A stretch of DNA of 64,000 nt, from the NCBI GenBank assembly GCA_007922225.1, contig ML680053.1:14081877-14145876 (forward strand), given 5' to 3'. The translations under genes were made by a program, and so were the position numbers. Every line of letters begins with the position of its first letter. Position 1 is the first letter of the stretch. Below the pieces are notes generated by a model. That model was given only the letters and a program-made list of their open reading frames with translations, was not told the DNA's origin and searched no databases. Positions 1-11,392 of the stretch are shown piece after piece. This DNA is from Emydura subglobosa. Taxonomy: Eukaryota; Chordata; Testudines; Chelidae.

Positions 1-1789
1 CTTTTAATAAGAAAAACATGGAGCAGCAGTAAAAGTAAAGGGAGGGTGGGTGGTATGCATAAATCCCCACTGATAGATGTCTCTCCTAATGGGAGATGAC
101 AGCTATGAAATGAGGCCCTGAAAATGTTGGCATTTGTAAATGTATTGTTTGTTTTTTAATCCAGGTACTAAGAATGCATACAACAATAGAAAAATCTGTG
201 AACCCTAGTAAACCTTAATTATTTGCTTTGACCTTTGAACAGGATCAGCAAACAGGAGTTTTGTAGGGCAGTTCTCTAGGTGAAGGAGTGACTACGTGAC
301 CCATGGAGTGAATGTGTTGTCTACTAGTTTGTGTGGTGGTTGTGTGCTTGCTTGCCATGTGCCTGCTTGATTGAAGTTCATAGTGAGGTTTGTTTAGGGA
401 TCTGTGCACTCAGCCTAGTGGCTGGCTAGGGAAGGCTGAGAGCTTCCTACTGCGGATCTCGCCTGCCATCCTTTGATCCCTAACCCTTTTAGGAACCCTT
501 GACCAGGGAAAGGGACTAGCTCAGGAGAACTGGTGTTTAAAAAGCCAGCTTGTAAATTACCAAAGAAGCTAGAGGACAGGAGCAGCAGACAGGGGGGAGT
601 TTTGCAATGGAGTGTGAGGGACAGATAGACCTAATAAACCATCTCTAAACTTAAGCCAACAAACACCTGTCCCCAAATTAAACAAATGCCCTGCAAGAGT
701 AAAAATAATACAAGCAGAAGTCCTGCAGCAAGAGTGGGGGCTATCCAGTTTATTGCATTAAATGCAGCCTTGTGGGCAGGTGGCACATGTGTGCATTCGA
801 TGCAAGCTGCTCACTGGCCCTCAGAGTACAGGCTCTTGAGACATAGTGGCTGAACTGGAGGAGCTAAGGGAGAGAGGTAGGTAAATAGACAAGACTTTCT
901 GGGGCAGGGTAGAGTGGACCCACATCCAGTCTGACAGCCCCTGTGCGGAGGAGGATGAAAATCTTTGGGGAAGGAGAACATCAAGCTGGAGCACAGGGAA
1001 ACAATCCCATATTTGGGACCCCCTTCCAGATGATGTCATGGTATCCTCTCACACTGAGGATACTCCTCTAGGGGAGGAAGCCCCAGGTATTGGGAAGAGA
1101 GAGGTAATAGTGATGGGAGTTTGACTGTTAGAAATTGCTGCATTTGTGATGACTGGGAGAGCCTCATGATGAATTGCCCGCCAGGTGCAAAGCTTGCGGA
1201 ATTCTCAAGACATCTAGACAGACTTATGTGCAGTGTTGGGGAGGAGCTGGTGGTACCGGTGATGTAGGGAAAGGCAGGTGAGAGGTTCTGGAGGCCAAAT
1301 TTAAACTGCTAGGTCCAGGACCTCCATGGTAGCGTTCTCTGAAATGCTTCCAGTTCCATTAGCAGGGACAATTAGATAGGCGGAACTGCAGGGTCTCAAT
1401 ATGTAGATGAGACAATGGAGTTGGGAGGAGCAATTTAAGCTTATTAGGAACTCGGGAACCTTTTGGGAAAGGAGGAGCCTATGCAGGAAGGATGGGCTCC
1501 ACCTAAACCAAAATGGAACCAGATTGTTGCATTGTAAAATTAAAACTGTTATAGAGGAATTTTTCAGCTAAGGGCCGGGGGGAAAGCCTACAGATGCGGA
1601 GGAGCACACAATTTGGACAGAGACATTCTTTGGGGGGAAGGAGGGTTATTAAAAGTAGGACATAGAATATCCCCAAAGAGGAGAGAATAGAAGCTGATAA
1701 AGTACAGGTCGGAAGAAACTGAAGAGAAACAGTCAAATGAAAGAGTCCCGTTCATGTGATACACCACATGAAGGCAGGCAACCTAATAC

Positions 1790-1916
1790 TGACAAATTTT
1801 ATAAGTGCTTGAATACAAATGCAAGAAGTCTAAATATTAAGATGGGTGAACTTGAGTACCTAGTATTAAATGAGGATATTGGTGTAATAGGAATCACAGA
1901 AACTGAGTGAAACAAA
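1790..1916 (+). pseudogene. CR1 ORF2 endonuclease, N-terminal piece
   Basis: This is the first part of the CR1 ORF2 APE-like endonuclease. The frame reads CLNTNARSLN, then a stretch ending VIGITETE, the conserved opening of the nuclease fold. The reading is cut at about 1916 by an antisense CR1 and resumes at 2821. In an intact element this domain nicks the target DNA for target-primed reverse transcription. The family assignment comes from motif order; it is non-functional because it is interrupted. Confidence 0.8.
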
Positions 1917-2820
1917 CATAGAATCATAGAAGTATAGGACTAGAAAAGACGTGGAGAGGACTTCTAGTCCAGTCCCCTGCACTCAAGGCAGGACCAAGCA
2001 TTATCTAGATCATCTCTGACAGGTGTTTGTCTAATCTGCTCTTGAAAATCTCCAACGATGGAGATTCTACAACCTCCGTAGGCAATTTATTCCAGTGCTT
2101 GACTATCCTGACAGTTAAGAAGTTTTTCCTAAGGTCCAACCTAAACCATCCTAACAATCTAAACCCATTGCTACTTGTCCTATCCTCAGAGGTTAAAGAG
2201 AACTATTTTTCTCTCTCTTCCTTCTAACAACCTTTTATGTACTTGAAAACTGTTATTATAACCTCTCTCAGTCTTCTTTTCTCCAGACTAAACAAACCCA
2301 ATTTTTTAAAACTTCCTTCATAGATCCTGTTTTCTAGACTTTTAATCATTTTTGTTGCTCTTCTCTGGACTTTCTCCTATTTGTCCACATCTTTCCTGAA
2401 ATGTGGCAGCCAGAACTGGATACAGTACTCCAGTTGAGGTCTAATCAGTGTGGAGTACAGCAGAAGAATTACTTCTTGTGTCTGGCTTACAACACTCCTG
2501 ATAATACATCCCAGAATGAGGCTTTATTTTCTTGCAACAGTGTGACACTGTTGACTCATATTTAGCTTGTGATCCACTATGATCCCCAGATCCCTTTCTG
2601 CAGTATTCCTTCCTAAGCAGTCATTTCCTATTTTGTAAACTGATCCTTCCTTCCTAAGTGGAATACTTTGCATTTGTCCTTGTTGAATTTCATTTTATGT
2701 ACTTCAGACCATTTCTCCAGTTTGTCCAGATTAATCCTATTCTCCAAAGCACTTGAAATCCCTCTCAGATTGGTATCATCTACAAACTTTATAAGGGTAC
2801 TCTCTATGCCATTATCTAAA
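1917..2820 (-). mobile_element. CR1 LINE, 5'-truncated, nested antisense in another CR1
   Basis: Read on the minus strand, this begins within the RT palm and ends with the CR1 3' terminal repeats, which appear on the plus strand as catagaatcatagaa at 1917. The minus-strand frame has LIKFVDDTNL (the RT catalytic box, with FVDD where F/YADD is usual) and then NKDKCKVFHLG, the conserved post-RT motif of CR1 ORF2. It is about 0.9 kb long and lies exactly where the host CR1 endonuclease reading is broken, so it inserted later than the host element. No clear target duplication is visible, as is common for CR1. Confidence 0.88.
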
Positions 2821-3400
2821 TCAATGGGACATGGCAATACCAGAGAACAAAATATATCGGAATGACAGAGTAGGCCAGGCTGTGGGGGCTGGGGCACTCT
2901 ATGCGAAATCATGTACTCAAATATAGTAAAAATATTAAATGAATCAAATAGTACCACAAAATCTCTATTAACAGAAATCCCATGCTTGAATGATAAGAGT
3001 ATAGGGGTAGGATTATATGACCACCCTTCTGACCAGGATGGTGACGGTGATTATGAAACGCTCAGGGAAATTAGAGAGACTACAAAAACAGAAAACCCAA
3101 TAATAATGGGGCATTTCAACTCCATTATATGTCACCTCAGGATGGGATGCAGAGAAAATGTCTAGACACCATTAATGACTGCTTCTTGAAGCAAGAAGTC
3201 CTGGAGTCCATAAGGGGAAAGACAATTCCTGATTTAGTCATAAGGCATAGAAGATCTAGTCCAAAAAGTGAATATAGCTGAACTGTTTGATAATAGCAAC
3301 CATAATGTATTACATTTAACATCCTTTTGTGGGGGCAGGGAGGGAGGGAAATACCAAAGAAACCCACCACAGTAGCATTTAACTTAAAAAAGGGGAACTA
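2821..3400 (+). pseudogene. CR1 ORF2 endonuclease, remainder
   Basis: This is the continuation of the endonuclease domain of the outer CR1 after the nested element. It reads IIMGHFN near 3105-3125, where the family has I-M-G-D-F-N with a catalytic aspartate; here histidine replaces it. The downstream reading DCFLKQEVLES near 3175-3210 follows the C-terminal part of the nuclease domain, but the SDH motif is lost. There are several stops and shifts, and it does not encode a working nuclease. Confidence 0.72.
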
Positions 3401-5130
3401 CACAAAAATGAGGAGGTTAGTTAAACAGAAATTAAAAGGAACAGTCACAAGAATGAAATGCCTGTAAGCTACATGGAAACTTTTTAAAAACACCATAATA
3501 GAGGCTCAGACTATATGTATATCCTACATTTTTTTTAAAAAGTCAAACGACCAAAAAATGCCACTAGGGCTAAACAGAGTAAAAAAGGCAGTTAGAGACA
3601 AAAAGATGTCTTTTAAAAATTGGAAATCAAATCCTAATGAGGAAAATAGGATGGACCATAAACTCTGGCAAGTCAAGGGTAAAAGCATAATTAGGGAAGT
3701 CCAAAAAAAGAATTTGAAGAACTACCACCAAAAGGCACAAACTAACAGCAATTTTTTTTTGAGTTTATCAGAAGCAGGAATAGTGCCAAACAATCACTTG
3801 GGCCACTGGACTTTTGAGGTGCTGAAGAAGCACTCAAGGAAGATAAGACTGTTTCAGAGACACTAAATGAATTCTTTGCATTGCGCTTCACTGCAGAGGA
3901 GATTCCCACACCTGAGCCATTCATTTTAGGTGACAAATTTGAGAAACTTCCCAGGTTGAGGTGTCAATAGAGGAGGTTTTGGAACAAACTGATAAATTAA
4001 ACAGAAGTCATTAGATCAGATGGTATTAATTCAAGAGTTCTGAAGGAACTCCTGTATGAAATTGCAGAACTACTAACTGTGGTATGTAATCTATTGTTTA
4101 AATCAGCCTCTGTGCCAGATGATTGAATGATAGCTAATGTAATCCTGATTTTTTTTTAAAAGGCTCCAGGCAATTAAAGATCAGTAAGCCTAACTTGAGT
4201 ACCAGGGGAAATTGGTTGACACTATAGTAAAGAACAGAATTATCAGACATTTAGATGAACACAATATGTTGGAAGAGTCAACATAGCTTTTTTAAAGGGA
4301 AATCATGCCTCACCAATCTCTGAGAATTCTTTGAGGGGGGTCAACAAACATGTGGACAAGGGTGATTCAGTGGATATAGTATACCTAGTGCTTAATTTGT
4401 AACAGGGGTTGCTGGGGCTGAGCCCCGGCACCTCTAGGCATAGCAGTTCATAGCTCCTTGCTGCATCAGTTATGAATGTAAAAAAACTGCTTGAGCCCTA
4501 GCACCTCTTTCATTATAAATGAACCACTGAGCGTACCTGGACTTTCAGAAAAACTTTGCTTAAGAGCCTTTGGTGAGGGACCTCATCAGAGTAAGCAGTC
4601 ATGGGATAAGAGGGAAGGTCCTCTCATGGATCAGTAACTGATTAAGAGACAGGAAACAAAGGGTAGGAATAAATGGGCAGTCTTAAGAATGGAGAGAGAT
4701 TAATAGGGGTGTCCCCCAGGAATCTGTACTGGGACCACTGCTGTTCAATGTATTCATAAATGATCTGGAAAAAGAGGTAAACAGTGAGGTGGCAAAGTTT
4801 GCAGATGATAAAAATATTACTCAAGATAGTTAAGTCCAAAGCTAACTGTGAAGAGTTACAAAGAGATCTCACAAAACTGGGTGACAGGGCAACAAAATGG
4901 CAGATGAAATTCGATTTGATAAAGGCAAAGTAATGCACATTGGAAAACATAATCCCATCTCTACATACAAAATGAGGGGGTCTAAATTGGCTGTTACCAC
5001 TCAAGAAAGAGATCTTGAGTCTTTATGGACATCCGTTCAGTGTGCAGCAGCAGTCAAAAAAACTAATAGAATGTTAGGTACCATTAAGAAAGGGATAGAT
5101 AATAAGACCAAAATATCATAATGCTACTAT
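3400..5130 (+). pseudogene. CR1 ORF2 linker and reverse transcriptase remnant
   Basis: This is the region between endonuclease and RT, followed by the RT itself, of the outer CR1. Recognisable pieces are NWKSNPNEENRMDHKLWQ near 3618-3680 (linker), a PDGIN-like stretch near 4015, GVPQESVLGPLLFN near 4710-4750 (RT block with a glycine-to-glutamate change in VPQG), and AKFADDKNIT near 4793-4820 (catalytic FADD retained). A tail region KVMHIGKHNP follows near 4930. In an intact LINE this copies its own RNA at the nicked target. It is broken by stops, frameshifts and the hAT MITE at 4386-4529. Confidence 0.82.
4386..4529. mobile_element. hAT-type MITE nested in the CR1 RT region
   Basis: This is a 144-bp block foreign to the CR1 reading. 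Its ends are inverted: the left end tagtgcttaatttgtaac resembles the reverse complement of the right end (cagtggttcatttataat). The CAGTG-type terminus is typical of hAT transposons. The flanking 8-mers agtatacc (4378-4385) and agcgtacc (4530-4537) match at 6 of 8 positions, as expected of an aged 8-bp hAT target duplication. It has no coding capacity and is non-autonomous. Confidence 0.72.
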
Positions 5131-5249
5131 ATAAATCCATGGTATGCCCACACCTTGAATACTATGTTCTGGTCATCCTATCTCAAAAAATATATTAGGA
5201 ATGGAAAAAGTACAGAAAAGGGCACCAAAATGATTAAGGGTATGGAACA

Positions 5250-5736
5250 GTTTCTGTATGAGATTAAAAAGACTGGGACTGTTCATGAAGAGAGATGATT
5301 AAGGAGGGATATTATAGACATCTATTAAATCATAAATGGCGTAGAGAAAGAGAATAAGGAAATGTTATTTACCCCTTTACACTAACAAAACGAAGTATTT
5401 CTTCACACAGTGCAGGTCAACCTTTGGCACTTGTTAGGGAATGCTGTGAAAGCCAAAGGTATAACAGGGTACAAAAAAGAATTAGATAAATTCATGGAGG
5501 ACAGGTCCATCAATCACTATTAGCCAAAATGGTCAGGGATGCAATCCCATGCTCTGGGTGTCCCTAAATCTCTGACTGCCAGAACGTGGGACAGGACAAC
5601 AGGATATGGCTCACTTGATAAATTACCCTCTTCTGTTCTTCCCTCTGACACATCTGGCATGGGCAACTGTCAGAAGACAGGATAGTTGGCTAGATGAACA
5701 TTGGTCTAACCCAATATGGCCATTCTTACGTTCTTA
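5250..5736 (+). repeat. CR1 3' UTR/tail of the outer element
   Basis: This is the terminal part of the first CR1 after the RT, with the widespread reptile CR1 tail that ends in tatggccattcttacgttctta. The same type of tail is seen again at 60.57-60.74 kb (sense) and 35.88-36.12 kb (antisense), so several copies of the subfamily are in this window. Confidence 0.85.
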
Positions 5737-5744
5737 GCCTGCTA

Positions 5745-6545
5745 CTGCACTATTATCCTCCACCAAGCAGTAAATTTTTCTCTATTAAAGCTAAGAGTTT
5801 ACTTATAACACTTTATTTTCAGCGGTTTACAGCACAGCTGATAATTTGCTCTGGTCAGAAGCTTGACACATAAAATCTCTAGTCCTAAAACAGGAAATGA
5901 GCATTTTGCAACATTCTGTTTAGGTTTTATTTATTTTTTTGCACTTGTGACAATGAAAAAATGTTTTTCCTGACCATTAAGGGCCAAATCCAACTTCTAT
6001 GAAGTTAATGGAGAGTCTCCCATTGACTTCAGAGAGAGCAGGATTATGCCTCAAGTCCATGCTGTCATTTTCACTAGCCATGGGAAACACCCAAAGGAAC
6101 CACTGTGGTGTTGGGGGCCAATGAATCCCAAACTGAGACCTTGATCTTGTCAATAGTTATGCGTGTGCTTCATTTTACGTTAAAAGTGAAGTCAAAAGGA
6201 TTACTCCTCTGCATAAAGTTAAATGTGTGCAAGTGTTTGCGGACATGGAGCCTTGGCACAGTGGAGTGAGGTGACTGCACAGAGCTACTGGGGATATAAT
6301 GTCTTTCTCAAAAAAATCAGTAACTTCTTTTCAATCCTGTATGATGCCCTGAATTCTAGAGTTCTCACTGTCCACATTGCAGAAACTCCCACAAAGTTTA
6401 TATTACCAATTTCTTTTATAATTCTTGTTTGCATGTTAAACATATTTTGCTTTCTATACAATCCTTCATCTGATCTCAAAGTGTTTTACAGCATTAAATA
6501 AGTCTCACAATTATTTCTCAATCTATTTCTTATTATTAAAATGGC
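5745..6545. other. Non-coding stretch, no gene seen
   Basis: No coding exon is recognisable. A short stretch at about 5975-6055 has the imperfect inverted character (cccattgacttcag) of an old dispersed reptile repeat. Around 6465-6510 (tctcaaagtgttttacagc) there is a motif seen in the 3' ends of old L2/MIR-like repeats. Confidence 0.5.
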
Positions 6546-6549
6546 CTAC

Positions 6550-6635
6550 AGGCCACACCACAAGATCAGGACTCCATTGTGCTAGCCTCTGTACAGACAC
6601 ACCCTAAAAGATAGTATCTACCTTAAAGAGTTTCC
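6550..6635 (-). repeat. Antisense copy of an old 'ccattgtgctag' tail repeat
   Basis: The text ccattgtgctagcctctgta, followed by an agagtttcc stretch, is an antisense copy of a dispersed tail that also occurs at 13085-13210 (antisense), 17285-17425 (sense) and 45300-45440 (sense). It looks like the 3' end of an ancient SINE; I do not assign a family name. Confidence 0.6.
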
Positions 6636-7229
6636 AGCAAGGATGGCCTGGTTTTTATCTGGGTGGTTTTTACCAGGTAAAATCATGGTTTTTACCACCC
6701 TGGGGCAAATTAATTAGTCCCAATTCAAGGTATTTTCTATTTTAAAAACTTGTTTAATTAATGCACACCACATTACACTTATTTTTAGTTACGTATTTCA
6801 AATTGTGGTTACATAAGGCAGTAGATTTGGAGATTAATGTAGGGTTGTCCCAATAAAAAAGTAAAACTGCAGTAGGCATAATATTAATATATGTAATACA
6901 ATACTGAACAATGGAATATGCATACATTTTGGTTCAGTATTTTCACAAGGAAGTTATACATGTCATGACTCATTTCAATTTTCAATATTATATATACTGC
7001 AAAACTATAATATGGCTAAATATTTTTCAATAATTTTTCATTAGTAATATATATTAATGTATATTTCATTAGTAGAATACCTATATTCTAATAATTTTAT
7101 TTTTCCCTGTTTAAATAGGGTTTAAACCGATATTTACTAGTACCCTGTTCTAAACTATTTTCCTCTGGGAAATTGCGAACCTTGGCGTTCAGTCCAAACA
7201 GACAAGACAAAATAAGTATTCATGTCTGT
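6636..7229. other. AT-rich non-coding stretch, possible MITE
   Basis: This is very AT-rich sequence. Around 6658-6705 the words gggtggtttttacc and ggtttttaccaccc lie close together in a partly mirrored arrangement, and gtttaaaccg occurs near 7120. This could be an old MITE but clear ends are not visible. There are no coding frames. Confidence 0.35.
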
Positions 7230-7419
7230 TGTGTATTTTGTGTTCTGCCTAGCTTGCAATAGCTAACAGAGCTAGAATATTATGGGATAGCTCAGCCAGT
7301 TCTTTTCTGGTCTTAGAATAGGAGAATAATCTCAGACTGCGTGTGTTTACATCTCTCTGTTTTCCTGTCTGCTGGTTTCTCTCTAAGTGCAAGTAACTTC
7401 CAAGTATCCAAACATAACA
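7230..7419 (+). repeat. 5' LTR of the Gypsy element
   Basis: This is a 190-bp terminal repeat bounded by TG (tgtgtatttt) and CA (aacataaca), matched by 11752-11939. Differences from the 3' copy include a small insertion near 7304 and clustered substitutions near 7256 and 7336. No TATA box is obvious. Confidence 0.9.
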
Positions 7420-7420
7420 A

Positions 7421-7440
7421 AATGGCGACAAGGACGACGG
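7421..7440 (+). promoter_or_regulatory. Putative tRNA primer-binding site
   Basis: Directly after the 5' LTR the sequence reads aatggcgacaaggacgac. A TGGCGAC start just inside the LTR is common in Gypsy elements as the tRNA-complementary primer site. The tRNA species is not assigned from sequence alone. Confidence 0.6.
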
Positions 7441-7677
7441 ACCTATGCCTGCAGTACCACCGACTAGAAGCAAAAGTAAAATATAAGGAAAACCTTTTGC
7501 CGTTCTGTGTAGCTATGCTACTGTTCGTGCTGATGGCAGAAACCAAAAGTAAAGCAGACAGCTTGGGAAGGGAGAGCAGTGAAGCAGTGATAGTGAAAGG
7601 AAATTACTAGTAACTGTATCTGAATGACCCTCAATACACATATATAAAAAACTCTAAAAGAAAAAAAGAAGGCAGTA

Positions 7678-8380
7678 ATGGTTACTCTTACTGGGCCCCT
7701 AGGACATTTGATGAAACTGTGGAGCAATGGAGCTCATATACTGAGCATTTTGAGTTTTTTGTTGTTGCAAATGGAATTGCAGGTGATAAAAAGGTGGCAA
7801 CTTTCTTAAGTGTTGTGGGAGCTAAAACAGTTAGTTTGCAGCTTAGTGCAACCTGACAAAGCCAGACACAAAATCTAACAGTGACATTGTAAAAATCCTG
7901 GAGGCACATTTTCCCCAAAACCACTGGTAATTGCAGAGAGATTTATGTTCCACAAAAAGAATCAAGAAGGTGAAACAAATGCCCAACATGTAGTAGCTCT
8001 TAAGAAGCTTGCTAAGCATTGTGAATTTAATGATGTGTTAAATGACACCCTGCATGATAAATTAATTTGTGGTCTGTTCAGTGAAGCAATACAGAAGTGC
8101 CTATTGACAGAGGCCAAGCTCGCCTTGCAGAAGGCATTGAAATTGCGGTTTCCATGGAACTGGCAGCAAAGGAAGCACAACAACTAACTGCATCAACCAG
8201 AGTGCATAAGGTGTCACAAGAACCTACCAACAAGACAGTGGGGAGCCAGGAATGTTACTGCTGTGGAAAGCCTGTCACCATGCATCGGAATGCTGGTGTA
8301 AAGACCTAGTGTGTCGACAATGTGGCAAAAAGGGACACATTGAGCGTGCCTGCAAACAGAAGAAAGGAGTCAAACAGAAC
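7678..8380 (+). pseudogene. Gypsy gag (capsid and zinc-knuckle nucleocapsid), frameshifted
   Basis: This is the capsid-like part of the Gypsy gag. It begins with a WAPRTFDETVEQWSSY stretch near 7693, then DKKVATFLSVVGAKT near 7788, then after a frameshift near 7847 FMFHKKNQ near 7942 and a CEFND/LICGL region around 8018-8080. A second shift near 8130 leads to CYCCGK at 8254 and CRQCGKKGHIERAC near 8312 (a CCHC zinc knuckle, C-x2-C-x4-H-x4-C). In a live element this protein packages the RNA. At least three frame changes and stops near 7855-7885 show that it is inactive. The start is approximate. Confidence 0.82.
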
Positions 8381-9068
8381 AGGCAAGCAGGAGAAAAAGA
8401 AGTTTGCTGCCTGGCGTAACAAAAAGAAAAATCTGCACGTGGTAGAGCAGGCTCAGGATGATCAAAGCGACACCCGGTCAGAAGTGCCACTCCACATCTT
8501 GTCCATGGCAGTTGGCTCACATGAATGCTGGGTAACCCTGCTGTTGGAAGGTAAACCTGTACACATGGAACTGGACTCAGGAGCAGCAGTTTTGCTGGTC
8601 TCAGACAATGTGTATAAGGAGAAGCTAAAGCATCTCCCACTTCAGCCGACAAAAATTGTTCTGAAGATGTACACTGGAGAAGCTGTACCCATGTTGGGCA
8701 CTATTGATGTTAAGGTGGAACTCAATGGACAAACTGCTAAATTGCCACTGTCTGGGGTGGAAGGCAATTACTATGCCTTCATTGGAAGGTCATGGCTTAA
8801 GAAGATCCAGCTGAATTGGGCAGAAGTGCACATGATGGCTAAGAGAGAAACAGGTCTGGAAGTTGTATTAAAGAAACATGCTGCTGTTTTTGAAGAGGAC
8901 CTGGGAAGCATGAAAGGAATCACTGTGAAATTGAACATTAAGCCTGACAGCCAACCAAAATGTCTGAAAGGCAGAACTGTGCCATATGTCATCAGGCTAA
9001 AAGTTGAAGTTGATCTGGAGCGCTTGATCAAAAATGGAGTCCTAGTACCAGTTATCCACAGCCAATGA
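8322..9068 (+). pseudogene. Gypsy pol: aspartic protease and start of RT
   Basis: This is an open stretch of 248 codons in the pol frame. The retropepsin motif MELDSGAAV lies near 8566-8592 (D-S-G active site), and the flap/C-terminal region ends with FIGRSWLKKIQLNW near 8780-8820. After a linker with HAAVFEEDLG it enters the RT N-terminus (LKGRTVPYVIRLKVEVDLER near 8962-9020). A premature TGA at 9066 stops the frame where the RT continues, and the next codons stay in the same frame. Protease residues look intact but the polyprotein is cut. Confidence 0.88.
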
Positions 9069-9756
9069 GCAACCCCAATCATTCTAGTATTGAAGAAATA
9101 TGGCTCCATTCAGATTTGTGGAGATTTTAAGGTTACTATTAATCCGGTGTTGTGTGCAGATCAATACCCCCTTCCCCACATCGATGACCTCTTCGCTGGC
9201 TTGGCTGATGGACAAAAGTTCAGCAAGATTGATCTGAGTCAGAGTATTTACAGATGCATGTTGATGAGAAGCCCCAAGAGCTGTTGACTATCATGATGCA
9301 TAAAGGGCTGTACCGATACTGTCTGTTGCCCTTCGGAATCACATGTGCTCCAGCTTTGTTCCAGAGGGCTATGGACCAGATCTTGAGTGGCTTGCCAGGA
9401 GTCCAGTGCTATCTTGACAACATACTGGTCACTGGCAACAATGAGAAGGATCACCTTAAGAACTTGGATGCTGCTCTGCAGAGACTGGAAGAGTATGGCC
9501 TACGAATTTGCAAAGACAAACGTGAATTCTTCGAACCCTCTGTTGAATATTTGGGACATGTCATTGATGCTATTAGCCTTCGTAAGGCTCCTGCAAAAGT
9601 CAAGGCTATTGTGGAAGCTCCACCTCCTAAAAATGTGAGCCAATTTTGCTCTTTTATAGGGCTATTGAACTATTATGGAAAATGTATTCCCCAGTTAGCA
9701 ACACTACTAAAACCACTATACGAACTCCTCTGCCAAAAAAAGGTTTGGAAGTGGGA
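9069..9756 (+). pseudogene. Gypsy pol: reverse transcriptase core, frameshifted
   Basis: This continues the RT after the stop. Visible are ICGDFKVTINPVL near 9115, FSKIDLSQ near 9220 (motif A aspartate), a one-base shift near 9245, LLPFGITCAPALFQ near 9326 (motif B), YLDNILVTG near 9410 (motif C), then LGHVIDA near 9550 and FIGLLNYYGKCIPQ near 9655 (thumb/connection). The catalytic box reads YLDN where YLDD is expected, which removes a metal-binding aspartate. Another single-base shift near 9755 leads into RNase H. Confidence 0.92.
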
Positions 9757-10370
9757 CTGAAGCCTGTGATGCTGCATTTAACAAGGCTGAATTAGCATTG
9801 CTAAATTCAAAGGTTTTGACACATTCTGACCTGTCTTTATCTCTACAGTTGGCCTATGATGCCTCTCCTTATGGCGTGGGAGAGGTCATGTCACACATTC
9901 TGCCTTCTGGAGAGGAGAGACCCATTGCTTTTCCGTCACACACCTTAAACAAGGCAGAAATTAACTATGCCTAAATCGAATGTGAAGCACTGGGAATAGT
10001 TTTTGGAATTCAGAAATTTCACCAGTACCTATTTGGACGGAAATTCATGCTTCACACCAACCATTGATCTCTAACATCAAATTTTGGACCATGCACAATC
10101 ATTCTACCCTTGGCTACTAGTCATATGCAACAATGGGCATTGTTGCTTTCTGCACACACATATGAGATCAAATATCGAAGATCCATTCTGCACTGCAATG
10201 CAGATGGTCTCTCAAGACGGCCTTTACCAGTTAAACATCAGGGTGTTGGCCAGAAAGAAATCTTCTGCTTTGAACAGGTAGAGAACACACCCATCACTGC
10301 TACTCAAGTAAAGAAGGCAACTCGCGTTGACCCAGTACTGTCCCAAGTTATGGTGATGCCTGGAACATCT
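9757..10370 (+). pseudogene. Gypsy pol: RNase H domain and connection
   Basis: The frame reads ACDAAFNKAELALL near 9762, then LAYDASPYGVGEV near 9850 (first catalytic Asp), an internal TAA near 9972, ECEALGIVFGIQKFHQYLFG near 9979 (Glu present), and HTNH near 10055 where T-D-H is usual, another Asp-to-Asn change, followed by a TGA. YEIKYRRSILHCNADGLSR near 10160-10216 is the usual end of Gypsy RNase H. In a live element it degrades the RNA strand of the hybrid; here it is inactive. Confidence 0.88.
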
Positions 10371-10443
10371 CTATGGGACTCTCAGTCTCACCCGACCTTC
10401 ATCCCTACATGTCCAAGAGGATGGACTTATCAATCCATTCTGG

Positions 10444-11130
10444 TTGCTTATTGTTTTCCACCACAGATCGCAGATGTTAGAAGAGCTACATTCTGGTCAC
10501 TGTGGGATAGTGTGCATGAAAGAAATTGCACAAAGCTACTTTTGGTGGCTTGGCCTGGACAGTGCCATTGAAGAAAAGGCAAGAGCTTCTACTTCACGTC
10601 AGAGTATGAGGAACACACTTCAGTTAGCGTCCCTACACCCAGGGGACTGGTCTGAAAATCTGTGGCAGCATATTTACATTGATTTTCCTGGCCCATTTGA
10701 AGGAACCATGTTTCTGGTTGTTGTCGACGCCCACTCCAAATGTCCAGAAATCTCTGTAATGCCATCCATTACTGCTGAAAGCACTATCCAGAGACTGCAT
10801 GAAATCTTTAATCATTTCGGTCTGCCGGAACAACTTGTGAGCGACAATGGACCACAGTTTGTCTTTTAGCAGTTTGAAAAATTTATGAAGGCAAATGGGA
10901 TACATCACATCACTTCAGCACCATATCATCCATCCACCAATGGATTAGCAGAAAGATTTGTGCAGACAATGAAATAAGCTTTAGAATCTGCATGGGGACA
11001 TTCGTCCATTCAAAAGCATCTGGATACCTTCTTACTATCCTACAGAAACACAGCTCAGACTACAACTAAAGTGTCTCCAGCCTTTCTAATGATGGACGAC
11101 AGCTGTGCACTTACTTTGATCTGCTGAAAC
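10444..11130 (+). pseudogene. Gypsy pol: DDE integrase, broken
   Basis: This is the integrase region. The N-terminal zinc-binding part keeps histidines (HSGHCGI near 10490), but the CxxC half is lost (KARASTSRQS). The catalytic core shows YIDFPGPF near 10675 (first D), LVVVDAHSKCPE, LVSDNGPQFVF near 10836 (second D), then TAG at 10867, and continues in frame with ITSAPYHPSTNGLAERFVQT near 10905-10968 (E in LAERF), and TAA near 10975. So the D, D and E positions are visible but two stops split the protein. In a live element it joins cDNA to host DNA. Confidence 0.9.
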
Positions 11131-11392
11131 CCTCCAAAGCATAGCAACTTGTGCAACATCAACAGCACAACCAAGTCATCAGAAGTGCACACAGAGCAAA
11201 AGACCTGAATCTTTAGTCCTGGACAGCCTGTCCTAGCTCGAAACTATACTTCTGCTAAATGGGTCCCTGCTACAGTCATCACCCAGACAGGACCTGTTTC
11301 CTACACTGTCCAGACTGCAAATGATCTCATCTGGTGGCAACTTGTAGATCAGTTGTTGCCAGGTCACACAAGTCATAAGGACACATTTCCAG

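Larger units (their letters stand above)
290..5736 (+). mobile_element. CR1 LINE, nearly full length, interrupted twice
   Basis: This is a non-LTR retrotransposon of the CR1 clade in sense orientation. The 5' UTR and ORF1 region run to about 1.75 kb and include a decayed esterase-like motif near 1250 (GTGDVGKGR, expected GTNDVGKG). ORF2 starts near 1800 with an APE-endonuclease beginning (NARSLN, then GITETE), continues after the nested insertion with MGHFN near 3110 (expected MGDFN), then RT near 4710 (GVPQESVLGP) and FADD near 4800. The typical CR1 3' end closes at 5736 (cattcttacgttctta). An antisense CR1 (1917-2820) and a hAT MITE (4386-4529) sit inside it. All frames carry many stops and shifts, so it is a dead copy. 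The 5' boundary is approximate; identity as CR1 is secure. Confidence 0.9.
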
